Shown one piece after another: positions 16,101 through 23,832 of a DNA stretch of 64,000 bases; positions within the stretch are counted from its first letter, which is position 1, and every line of letters begins with the position of its first letter. The stretch lies in NCBI GenBank assembly GCA_965199905.1, contig OZ241366.1, forward strand, positions 4,278,001-4,342,000. The letters run 5' to 3'. The notes under the pieces are model-generated. The model had not been told where the DNA came from, did no database searches, and saw nothing but the letters and a program-made list of their open reading frames with translations. The DNA is from Ilyomonas sp965199905 (GTDB lineage Bacteria > Bacteroidota > Bacteroidia > Chitinophagales > Chitinophagaceae). The position numbers were made by a program, and so were the translations under genes.

Positions 16101-16493
16101 TCAGGAGTTTTCCTTTTGAATATATTGCCGCAGCCACCGGAGTGCTTTTGTGTCTTGCTGAAACAGCTTTACCGGAAGCGGCGGCCGTGTCACAAGCAGA
16201 AAGAAATTTGTGAGGGACACCTTATAGGCAGAATCGGTAATGATAGCGGCTACCCTGACGCCAATGGTACCATCTGCCGAAGAAAAGAAATCCCTGGCTT
16301 CCTTATCAATGCTGACGACACCGAGATTATAGATCAGCACCGGATAAGGTCTGCCTTCCGTAAAGCTCAGCCGGTCGGACACAATACTCCTCGCGATGGA
16401 AAGATTAATTTCCAGTCCTGACTGATAAGTAGCGATGAGTAGTCCGTCCCGGATTATAAAATGAACATAAGCAGTATGTAACTCCTGTGGCAT
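16101..16493 (-). CDS. STAS/DUF7793-like protein, first gene of signalling operon
   Basis: The 130-aa protein has alternating strands and helices with the motifs GLLIATYQSGLEINLSIAR, RPYPVLIYNLGVVSIDKEAR and AAIITDSAYKVSLTNFF. These match small STAS-like proteins (DUF7793) that often precede PAS-kinase genes in Chitinophagaceae. A STAS fold suggests protein-protein interaction or ligand binding, possibly tuning the kinase. It is divergent from the alpha-oxoamine synthase gene, with about 250 bp between the starts. Confidence 0.65.
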   Translation of the reverse strand: MPQELHTAYVHFIIRDGLLIATYQSGLEINLSIARSIVSDRLSFTEGRPYPVLIYNLGVVSIDKEARDFFSSADGTIGVRVAAIITDSAYKVSLTNFFLLVTRPPLPVKLFQQDTKALRWLRQYIQKENS

Positions 16494-16744
16494 AAAGTGA
16501 TGATTGGACTATTTCGTGTTAATTCCTGTTAACAGCACCTTATCCTGCGAGAAATGACTTCCTGTGAATGTCCCGAAGGATATTAGGTGGAATGTAATTG
16601 CATAATTAAGAAAAAGAATTGAACGATTTATCCGTATAAACACGTAAAATTTTGTACCCACCGTCCAGGTATAAAAATACGTTTTTCATCGCTTACCGGC
16701 GCTTTTCATAACTCTCATGTTTGCGGTCTCAAAACAGACAGGGA

Positions 16745-19231
16745 ATGAAAACGTCCAATCCGGTGGATACCATTGATCACATCATAACGCATGGCGTAAA
16801 GCGGGGCATACTGCATCTGTCAACCGATGATGACCGTGTCACTAATAATGTTATATCGGTTAAGGGAAGGGAAATGATCAACTTCGGCTCCTGCAGCTAT
16901 CTGGGGCTTGAGTTTGATGAGCGTCTCAGGGAGGGTGCGATTGATGCGGTGAGGCGGTTCGGTACGCAGTTCTCGGAATCACGTGCTTATGTATCCTTAT
17001 CGCTGTACCGGGAGGCAGAGTCTCTTCTGGAGGGCTTGTTCGGCAGTCCGTGCCTAATCACCCCGACGACCACGCTGGGGCATATTGCGAACCTGCCTGT
17101 GTTGATTGAAGATGGAGATGCCGTCATACTCGACCAGCAGGTTCACGCTTCCGTGCAGACGGCGGCCAGACTGGCAAAAACAGGACATGTGCATGTAGAG
17201 CTCCTCCGCCACAACCGGCTGGATCTGCTGGAGGACAGAATTACCACTCTACAAGCGAAACATAAAAAGATCTGGTATCTCGCAGACGGTATCTATTCGA
17301 TGTATGGGGACGGCTGCCCGGTGGATGAGATCTACGGTTTGCTGAACCGGTATCCATCCCTGCATTTCTATGTCGATGACGCACATGGCGTGAGCCTTTG
17401 GGGTGAGAACGGGAGAGGTTATGTGCTCAACGGAAGGTATATACACGAGCGGATGGTGGTAGCCGTCTCACTCGCTAAATCGTTTGCCACAGGCGGCGCA
17501 GTAATGGTTTATCCCAACCGGGAGATGGCGCGAAAGGTGAGAACCTGCGGCGGTCCGCTGATCACATCAGGACCGGTGCAGCCGGCTATTCTTGGTGCTA
17601 TCATCGCGGCAGCCAGGATTCATCTGTCTGACGAAATCTACAGCCTTCAAAGGGAGCTCCGCGACCGGATCACTTTTACAAACGGGGTAATCAGGCAACA
17701 CCATCTCCCTCTCGTCTCTGCTTCCGATGCGGGTATCTTTTTCATCGGAACCGGGTTGCCTAAAATCGGTTACGATGTGGTGGAGGGATTAATGCGGGAA
17801 GGCTTCTATGTCAACCTGGGCATCTTCCCTGCGGTACCCATTAAGAATACAGGTATCCGCTTCACCATTACGAGGCTTCACAGTTGTGAGCAGATCAGCC
17901 GGATGGTCAGCTGCCTGGCTAATCTCTTTTTTAACGCCGTTCCGGCAGCCGGGTTCAGTCTCGCAAAAATCCGCCAGGCGTTCAAGATGCCGGAACCCTC
18001 CACCCCTGACGCAGCAGGTGATGTTATCAACGGAAACAAAGCGGACGGCTGCGACAACGCCCTGTTCCTGCAACACTACAACGCAATACGGCAGGTCGAC
18101 AAAACGGACTGGGATCTTTTATTCAGGAACCGGGGCACTTTTGACGCAGAAGGGCTTCAGTCTCTGGAAGATACTTTTACGGACAACCCGGATGGCTTCA
18201 ACAACTGGCAGTTCGATTATCTGCTGATCCGGGATAGGAACAGCAGGGTGGTGTTGGCAACCTTGCTGACCACCGCCCTGTGGAAAGATGATATGCTGTC
18301 ATCCGATATTGTCTCCCGTATCGTTGAAAAAGAGAGGCAAGGCAACCCCTATCATCTGACCTCAAAAGTGATGTCCGCCGGTTCGCTGCTGACCGAGGGA
18401 GAGCATCTGTATGTTGACAGAACGCATCCCCGCTGGAAGGAAGCGCTGGTTCTGCTTTTTGAAACCATGAGCCGGCTTGGTGAAGAGCGCGAGGCGAGTT
18501 CTCTTGTACTGCGTGATTTTCATGATGTGCCTGATGAGGTAAATACAATAATGATCGAAAACGGGTATGTGAGGATGCAGATGCCGGAGACATACATTCG
18601 CAGTGGTCTGACCTGGTGCGACGATGACGCATTTTATACCGGGCTGAGCCGGCGCTCAAGACAGCATTTTCGGGAAGACATCCGAAGGTACGCTTCGGGC
18701 TACGGTGTGACCATTGTTGATGAACCGGTTGCTGAGGCCGTGGCCCATCACTGGTACAGCTTGTATCGGGAAGTCAAAGACCGGAGTTATACTCTTAACA
18801 CCTGGCCACTGCCACAGCGGTTGTTCAATATATTTCTCCAAAACCGGAATTGGGAGGTGATTCAACTGACATGGCAAACGCCGGAGATCGAATCGGTACC
18901 GGCTATTGTATCCTTTGTGCTGTGCTACAAGGCAGAGCAGGCTTATATTCCGATGCTGATCGGGATCGATTACCGGTATAACAACACCTGCCGGGTGTAT
19001 CGCCAGGCATTGTATCAGATTCTGCGGCGCGCCCGGGAGCTGGGTAAAGAGAGGGTACTATACGGCTTCGGGGCAGGAACCGAAAAGAGAAAGATGGGAG
19101 CCGTTCCTACAACTGTCTTTGCCTATGTCCAAAGTCGTGATCACTTCAACAGCCAGACGATTGCGGCAATTGCAGCAGGTAGCGGGGAGGCCGCTTTGTA
19201 TGCAGTCAAAAGCACGGAGCTCCTTTCATAA
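16745..19231 (+). CDS. Alpha-oxoamine synthase fused to a GNAT-like acyltransferase
   Basis: This 828-aa protein has two domains. Residues about 1-395 are a fold-type I PLP enzyme of the alpha-oxoamine synthase family (BioF/KBL/SPT/CqsA). It has SCSYLGLE, DDAHG (PLP ring-stacking His region, about 211) and the PLP-binding Lys in VSLAKSFATGG (about 244). After a variable linker, residues about 440-828 resemble a GNAT/BioF2-type acyltransferase (SRRSRQHFREDIRRY; then IGIDYRYNNTCRVYRQALY and GKERVLYGFGAGTEKRKMGA). The synthase would condense an amino acid with an acyl thioester, and the second domain could acylate the amine. The product is unknown. I chose ATG 16745 over an upstream TTG because GACAGGGA precedes it. 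Confidence 0.8.
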   Translation: MKTSNPVDTIDHIITHGVKRGILHLSTDDDRVTNNVISVKGREMINFGSCSYLGLEFDERLREGAIDAVRRFGTQFSESRAYVSLSLYREAESLLEGLFGSPCLITPTTTLGHIANLPVLIEDGDAVILDQQVHASVQTAARLAKTGHVHVELLRHNRLDLLEDRITTLQAKHKKIWYLADGIYSMYGDGCPVDEIYGLLNRYPSLHFYVDDAHGVSLWGENGRGYVLNGRYIHERMVVAVSLAKSFATGGAVMVYPNREMARKVRTCGGPLITSGPVQPAILGAIIAAARIHLSDEIYSLQRELRDRITFTNGVIRQHHLPLVSASDAGIFFIGTGLPKIGYDVVEGLMREGFYVNLGIFPAVPIKNTGIRFTITRLHSCEQISRMVSCLANLFFNAVPAAGFSLAKIRQAFKMPEPSTPDAAGDVINGNKADGCDNALFLQHYNAIRQVDKTDWDLLFRNRGTFDAEGLQSLEDTFTDNPDGFNNWQFDYLLIRDRNSRVVLATLLTTALWKDDMLSSDIVSRIVEKERQGNPYHLTSKVMSAGSLLTEGEHLYVDRTHPRWKEALVLLFETMSRLGEEREASSLVLRDFHDVPDEVNTIMIENGYVRMQMPETYIRSGLTWCDDDAFYTGLSRRSRQHFREDIRRYASGYGVTIVDEPVAEAVAHHWYSLYREVKDRSYTLNTWPLPQRLFNIFLQNRNWEVIQLTWQTPEIESVPAIVSFVLCYKAEQAYIPMLIGIDYRYNNTCRVYRQALYQILRRARELGKERVLYGFGAGTEKRKMGAVPTTVFAYVQSRDHFNSQTIAAIAAGSGEAALYAVKSTELLS

Positions 19232-19242
19232 ACCGGACTCCC

Positions 19243-19605
19243 ATGAAGCCGCAACAAGTTTCTCTGCGCCTGAACGCCCGGGACACGGAAGCCATACGCC
19301 GGGTACAGGAGCTGATCACAACCGATCTGACACAACATTATACCATCCCTGCGCTGGCCCGGAAGGTGCATGTAAACGAATGCAAGCTGAAAGCAGGGTT
19401 CCGCACAATGTATGGTAAGGGAATCTGGACCTATCTCTCAGATCTCCGGCTTCAAAAAGCCAGGCAGCAGCTGGCAGAAACGGAATTGTCTGTAAAAGAA
19501 GTGGCCTTCGGATTGGGGTACCGGTACGTCGCAAACTTTGTCACCTGTTTTAAACGCAAATGGGGTTGCACCCCTGGTGAGATCAGGAGAGAAGACATCC
19601 AGTAA
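19243..19605 (+). CDS. AraC-type helix-turn-helix protein (DNA-binding domain only)
   Basis: The 120-aa protein is essentially an AraC/XylS DNA-binding domain: a first HTH around HYTIPALARKVHVNECKLKA and a second ending GYRYVANFVTCFKRKWGCTP. It has no ligand-binding domain, so it is constitutive or is controlled by another protein. It begins 11 bp after the synthase stop and is probably co-transcribed with it. Its likely targets are the neighbouring small secreted proteins or the SusCD genes (inference). Confidence 0.85.
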   Translation: MKPQQVSLRLNARDTEAIRRVQELITTDLTQHYTIPALARKVHVNECKLKAGFRTMYGKGIWTYLSDLRLQKARQQLAETELSVKEVAFGLGYRYVANFVTCFKRKWGCTPGEIRREDIQ

Positions 19606-19764
19606 TCGCCTGCCCGAATTCAAAATGCGGACTCCCGTTTTCAAAAGTAACAGGTTTGGTGATGGGTATAGGCTGAATGAACTTTGATTTCTGACCGGAA
19701 CCCCCGGTTCCTGAAAGCAGAATGGGGCGTATATCCAGCCATCCTGACCACCACCAACACGTAA

Positions 19765-20226
19765 ATGCTCACCATGAGAACACACATCATTACGGAAGCC
19801 ATCAGAGTAATTCTTATTCTTCTCTTCTGTTATACCGCAGCTAGTAAATGGCTGGCCTATGATGATTTCCTGTATCAGCTGCGGCAATCACCGTCCATTC
19901 ACAGCGGCTACGGGTTGCTCTCTTTTTTCCTGCCCGGAACCGAATTTCTGATCAGCGGACTGCTGCTTTTTTCGCACACAGTCAAAACCGGCTTTGCCTT
20001 GTCAGCTATTCTGCTGACCTTGTTCACCGGGTATATTGCTATGATGCTTCTGTTTGCGCCTCATGTGCCCTGCTCCTGCGGTGGCTTTATCAGCTCCTTG
20101 TCCTGGCAACAGCATATCATTCTGAACAGCACCTTGGCTTTCCTGGCTATCGTCGCGTATCGCTGGCAGGAAAAAAAACAAAAATCATCACGTCCCGATG
20201 GAGTTCAAAAGTCATTATTGCAATAA
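19765..20226 (+). CDS. MauE/DoxX-like membrane protein
   Basis: The 153-aa protein has four hydrophobic segments (residues about 10-28, 48-68, 73-96 and 115-135) and the motif VPCSCGGF in a loop. MauE-type proteins of Bacteroidota share this Cys-x-Cys-Gly-Gly and are linked to periplasmic disulfide or redox chemistry. It lies just before two small secreted proteins that each have two Cys, so a role in their oxidation or maturation is plausible but unproven. A GGAACC-CCC-GGTTCC hairpin lies upstream at 19697-19711. Confidence 0.75.
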   Translation: MLTMRTHIITEAIRVILILLFCYTAASKWLAYDDFLYQLRQSPSIHSGYGLLSFFLPGTEFLISGLLLFSHTVKTGFALSAILLTLFTGYIAMMLLFAPHVPCSCGGFISSLSWQQHIILNSTLAFLAIVAYRWQEKKQKSSRPDGVQKSLLQ

Positions 20227-20270
20227 TCAGGGATTTCCGAAAACCTGTAACAGAGTAGGAGCTAACAAGA

Positions 20271-20304
20271 GTTTACTGCTTTTTAAAATTATAAAAGCAA
20301 AAAG
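20271..20304 (+). promoter_or_regulatory. Conserved leader of secreted-protein gene 1
   Basis: GTTTACTG, a T-run, AAAT-type bases and ATAAAA-CAAA lie immediately before the start codon. The same pattern recurs at 20715-20748 before the second paralogue. Conservation of the untranslated leader in both copies suggests a shared promoter or RNA control element. Confidence 0.4.
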
Positions 20305-20308
20305 AAAC

Positions 20309-20629
20309 ATGACAAAGAATCGGTTGAGTGTATTGGCGCTGTTAGCCATGGTTCTGGCGATGTCCAGCGCATTCACTTCGAAGATGACGGCGGAGACGGC
20401 TGCAAAGCGTGATCCTTCGTTTTATTGGTTCACGGGAGCAGGAGCTACCTACCATACGCAGAACACAACTGCTGCCGAGTCCTCGCTGACCGGCTGCCAG
20501 TATTCACTGGCAGTGTGTGAACAGGCGTATACAAGCGCCCAACTTAACAACCCGGCACAGCCATCCATGGGCGTTAAGTCAAGCCAGGTAAACAGTCCGC
20601 AGGCGATTATTCGCAAGAACACGAATTAA
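20309..20629 (+). CDS. Small secreted DUF6520-like protein, copy 1
   Basis: This 106-aa protein has an N-terminal signal-peptide-like segment (LSVLALLAMVLAMSSAF), then a soluble part of about 80 residues starting DPSFYWF, with two cysteines in GCQYSLAVC, and ending IIRKNTN. The pattern matches DUF6520-like exported proteins that neighbour MauE genes in Bacteroidota. I take ATG 20309 because it aligns with the start of the adjacent paralogue and leaves the shared leader untranslated. Function is unknown; a Cys9-type loop closed by a disulfide is likely. Confidence 0.75.
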   Translation: MTKNRLSVLALLAMVLAMSSAFTSKMTAETAAKRDPSFYWFTGAGATYHTQNTTAAESSLTGCQYSLAVCEQAYTSAQLNNPAQPSMGVKSSQVNSPQAIIRKNTN

Positions 20630-20644
20630 TCTTCTGTCTGATTG

Positions 20645-20677
20645 AAAGAGAGAGTAGCCACCTGCTACTCTCTCTTT
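20645..20677 (+). terminator. Perfect 14-bp hairpin terminator between paralogues
   Basis: AAAGAGAGAGTAGC (20645-20658) pairs perfectly with GCTACTCTCTCTTT (20664-20677) around a CACCT loop. The downstream arm ends in CTTT and is followed by ATC. It is a strong rho-independent-type hairpin that would separate the two secreted-protein genes or protect the upstream transcript. Confidence 0.8.
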
Positions 20678-20714
20678 ATCTGCTGGAGCGAAGCAAATGT
20701 TCAGATCAGTTAAA

Positions 20715-20748
20715 GTTTACTGTTTTTCGAAATCATAAAAACAAACAC
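20715..20748 (+). promoter_or_regulatory. Conserved leader of secreted-protein gene 2
   Basis: GTTTACTGTTTTTCGAAATC, then ATAAAAACAAA, mirrors the leader of copy 1 at 20271-20304. Because a strong terminator lies between the genes, this leader probably contains or adjoins an independent promoter. Confidence 0.4.
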
Positions 20749-20752
20749 AATC

Positions 20753-21073
20753 ATGAAAAAAAATCAATTCAGTGTAGTGGCTCTGCTGACCCTACTATTC
20801 GCAATGTCCAACGCATTCACGGTAAAGATGAAGGCAGAAGCAGCCGCCAAGCCTGATCCTTCGTATTATTGGTTTGCAGGCAACGGTACTGTCTTTCACG
20901 CGGTAAATACCAAGGCGGATGAAGGTACCATTACAGGATGCATCTATACGTTGGCAGTGTGTGAACAGGCATACACCAGTAGCCAGTTGAAAAATCCTGC
21001 AAACCCTTCATTGGGTGTTAAAGCCACTGAGGTTGGGCACCCTCAGGATATTATCCGTAAAAATACCAACTGA
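20753..21073 (+). CDS. Small secreted DUF6520-like protein, copy 2
   Basis: This protein is 106 aa, the same length as copy 1. It has a signal-like segment (VVALLTLLFAMSNAF), DPSYYWFAGNGT, two cysteines in GCIYTLAVCEQAYTS and the identical end IIRKNTN. The two are recent but diverged tandem paralogues: the Cys region and C-terminus are best conserved, while the 15 residues after YWF vary. It is the last + strand gene of the cluster; a short GC hairpin lies beyond it, before the convergent thioredoxin-like gene. Confidence 0.75.
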   Translation: MKKNQFSVVALLTLLFAMSNAFTVKMKAEAAAKPDPSYYWFAGNGTVFHAVNTKADEGTITGCIYTLAVCEQAYTSSQLKNPANPSLGVKATEVGHPQDIIRKNTN

Positions 21074-21137
21074 TATTCCATTATCAACAAAAAGAGAAGC
21101 CGGATCGCCGGTCATTATACTTCCGGCATGCGATAGA

Positions 21138-22427
21138 TTATCTCCGGTTTTCGCGGATGACCACTACATTCATCTTTTTTACGGAAGGAAGTAAATCCAA
21201 ATCGTACTGATTCAGTTCTTTCCGCAAGGCAGTCAGATTGCCGGAAGTTGAGCGTAAACGTATATCTGCTTTTTCGCTGTAGTTTCCTGTTCCGTCTATT
21301 ATCAGCACGGGCGATGTAAAGTTATAGTTCAAAGCCAGGTATGGTAAGGGAATATTATGAAGTGTCCTGACCCCGCCTTCACTCTGGTCATAGCTTTCGC
21401 TGTCCGGATCTTTCGTTCGCCAGCGTTCGCTTTTTCCTTTTTTAATCAGTATAAAGCATTTTATCCTCCGCTTTTCCAGGGTTCCCCTGATACCGAAGAA
21501 CCGGTCCAGATCCGCTACAGCAAATGCGTCAGGATGCGCATACCCCGGAGGTAACACCAGATTATAGCACCAGAGGTTCCGGTTCTGCCAGGCTTCATCA
21601 TCATAATTTGCATTGGTAAACCGCGAGGAATCTTTAACGTCCAGTATGACCTTGTTTTTGTCAAATAACTGATGGTATACTTTTGCATACAATTCAGGGA
21701 TGCTTTCATTGTATGCCTTATAAATCAGACGATTTCCTGAGGTGTCATAGCTGTCGGTGGACAGCACGCCAGGCAGCCGGTGCGTAACGGTAGATGTATA
21801 AACCAGACTATCGACGTTCCTGCCGTTGCCTTCCGACAGAACAGGCACTTCGTAATTAAAATCGGTCAGCTCTTTCTTTAGTGGCAGCTTAACCGGCTCA
21901 CCAGACAGCAGGTTGCGGATCACGTCCGGAGTGACCTGTTCCGGAGCTGTGATGGCAGCGATCCGCCCACGCGTGTCAACCACCACCACATGCGGAATAT
22001 AAATAAAGGAAAATCGCTTGCCTGCCAGCACCGTGTCATTGGTGACAACCGGCAATTTCGTTCCGCTCGCAAACCTGTTATTTGTCAGGTATTGGGTGAT
22101 CTGGTTCCGGTCTTCGGTGGTGATGCCCAACGCTTCCACCTGTCCCGGAAAGACCGCCCGCAGGCTATCGAAATGCGCAAACGAAGCAACGGCATGGCTA
22201 CAGGTCGTCCGCCACAGGTCAAGGATCAGCACTTTTCCCCTGAAATCGTGCAGGCGGAGGGAGGTATCACGGTACCGTAAAACGTTTTGAAAGGTATAAT
22301 CCGGCAGGCTGTCACCGACAGTCAGGGATTGTCCCTGTGCTCCCGTATATCCGGCGATGATCAGCACAAGCCATCCTAAGATTTTTTTGCAATATTTCAT
22401 TTCTCTGCTGTTCGCTGATGTTCTCAT
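21138..22427 (-). CDS. TlpA-like thioredoxin-fold protein lacking the second Cys
   Basis: The 429-aa exported protein has a signal peptide (LGWLVLIIAGYTGAQG) and an N-terminal thioredoxin/AhpC-TSA domain: VGDSLPDYTF, then GKVLILDLWRTTCSHAVASF and IPHVVVVDTRGRI. The usual WCxxC is replaced by RTTCSHA, so only one active-site Cys remains and ordinary dithiol chemistry is not expected. A C-terminal domain of about 230 residues is unrecognised. It follows susD (23-bp gap), so it is probably the last gene of the susCD operon. Related SusCD-linked TlpA proteins are common in Bacteroidota. Confidence 0.75.
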   Translation of the reverse strand: MRTSANSREMKYCKKILGWLVLIIAGYTGAQGQSLTVGDSLPDYTFQNVLRYRDTSLRLHDFRGKVLILDLWRTTCSHAVASFAHFDSLRAVFPGQVEALGITTEDRNQITQYLTNNRFASGTKLPVVTNDTVLAGKRFSFIYIPHVVVVDTRGRIAAITAPEQVTPDVIRNLLSGEPVKLPLKKELTDFNYEVPVLSEGNGRNVDSLVYTSTVTHRLPGVLSTDSYDTSGNRLIYKAYNESIPELYAKVYHQLFDKNKVILDVKDSSRFTNANYDDEAWQNRNLWCYNLVLPPGYAHPDAFAVADLDRFFGIRGTLEKRRIKCFILIKKGKSERWRTKDPDSESYDQSEGGVRTLHNIPLPYLALNYNFTSPVLIIDGTGNYSEKADIRLRSTSGNLTALRKELNQYDLDLLPSVKKMNVVVIRENRR

Positions 22428-22450
22428 GTTTTATAGGTTGCCATTCATTT

Positions 22451-23821
22451 TTAATATTCTGCGTTTTGTGTCAGGTTTGGATTGAGAAGGATTTCGCTGT
22501 AGGGAACCGGGTACAGGACCGACGTCGGACGCCAGCTTCCTTTTTCCAGACCCAGTACTGTGTCTGCTTCCCCGGTCCGCTTCAGGTCGAGCCACCGGTG
22601 ACCCCATTCTGCAAAAAATTCTATCCGGTTCTCCTGGCGGATGCGCGATAACAGCTCGGCACCCCCGATCCCGTTCGCGAGGGGAGGCAAGTCCGCCCGT
22701 GCCCGGATGGTGTTGACATCGGCAATCGCATGGGCATTATCACCCAGTTCGTAAGCGGCTTCTGCACGGATGAGGTAGAGTTCGGCCAGCCGCAGAACCA
22801 GATTGTTTTCGGTGACAAGGTCCGTTCCTCTTACCTTGTATTTAAACGGGTAGTAATACACGGAATCCCTCAGCACAACGCTGTCCAGCCAGGCGCTCTT
22901 CCTGGCGTCGCCGGATTCAAAAGAAGACAGCAAAAAGGGAGTAAGGGCATACGTGGGAATTACTGTGTGGTCATACGGAATAAAGTTGAGCCCTTCTGAC
23001 GTATTGATCCCGGGTATGACCGGTGCCAGTGAGAAAATGGATTCCGTACCGTCTGCCACGAACACGCGGTCAGGTGCGTCCAGGGTATAGGTGCCACTGT
23101 TGATCAGTGTATCTGTCTTGGCTTTCGCTTCTGCCCAGCGCCTGAGGTACAGTGCCACCCGGGCCTGCAGTGCCAGACAGGCGTCTGCTGACGGACGGAG
23201 GGGATTGCGGACGCTCCCGGCTCTTCGCAACGAGGCTTCGGCTCCGGCAAGGTCCGTACTGATCTGGTCATAAACAGCTGCCGTATCCGTCCGGGGCAGC
23301 GCTTTGTTGGTGATGTAATCCGGGGTCACCTCCAGAGGAACGGGGCCGAACAGGTTGACAAGATAGAAATAGGATAGCCCCCGCATAAACAGGAGTTCCC
23401 CGCTCAGTTTCGCTTTCGCTCCTTCGCTGATAGCGGCAGAAGAAGAAATCCCTTCCAGGCAGGCATTCATCTGGTAGATATAGCTGTACGCTTTTGCCCA
23501 GAAGCTGCCTGCGATCACCCCGTTCCGTGAGGAAAGGGCATTTGCCGTAAAGCCATCCCTGTTCGCATCCGGCAAAGTACCATACAGCTCGTCAGCAGAC
23601 AGCGATGGATAAAGGGTGGTGCCGCCGTTGAGAAAGACCAAGTTTCCCTGCATGATCTGGCTGTACAGACCATTCACTGCCGCCTCTGCGGTGGCATCAT
23701 TGGAAAATGCACCGCTTGCGGTGACCTGGGTGGTGGGAGGCGGAACGCTGACCCATTTGGTGCACCCGAGGGGGGCAATCATATAGAATAAACAGAGAAA
23801 AAAATAAATAAGCTGTTTCAT
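22451..23821 (-). CDS. SusD/RagB-family outer-membrane lipoprotein
   Basis: The 456-aa protein has a lipoprotein signal ending in the lipobox PLGC (Cys at about residue 20). It has the SusD helical repeat fold with MNACLEGI, ELLFMRGLSYFYLVNLFGPVPL and the C-terminal LRLAELYLIRAEAAYELG and IRQENRIEFFAEWGHRWLDL motifs. It sits on the cell surface and binds substrate for the SusC partner 11 bp upstream. The substrate cannot be predicted: there are no adjacent glycoside hydrolases, and the neighbouring thioredoxin-like protein suggests a peptide or non-glycan nutrient. Confidence 0.92.
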   Translation of the reverse strand: MKQLIYFFLCLFYMIAPLGCTKWVSVPPPTTQVTASGAFSNDATAEAAVNGLYSQIMQGNLVFLNGGTTLYPSLSADELYGTLPDANRDGFTANALSSRNGVIAGSFWAKAYSYIYQMNACLEGISSSAAISEGAKAKLSGELLFMRGLSYFYLVNLFGPVPLEVTPDYITNKALPRTDTAAVYDQISTDLAGAEASLRRAGSVRNPLRPSADACLALQARVALYLRRWAEAKAKTDTLINSGTYTLDAPDRVFVADGTESIFSLAPVIPGINTSEGLNFIPYDHTVIPTYALTPFLLSSFESGDARKSAWLDSVVLRDSVYYYPFKYKVRGTDLVTENNLVLRLAELYLIRAEAAYELGDNAHAIADVNTIRARADLPPLANGIGGAELLSRIRQENRIEFFAEWGHRWLDLKRTGEADTVLGLEKGSWRPTSVLYPVPYSEILLNPNLTQNAEY

Positions 23822-23832
23822 AGACGATTGAG

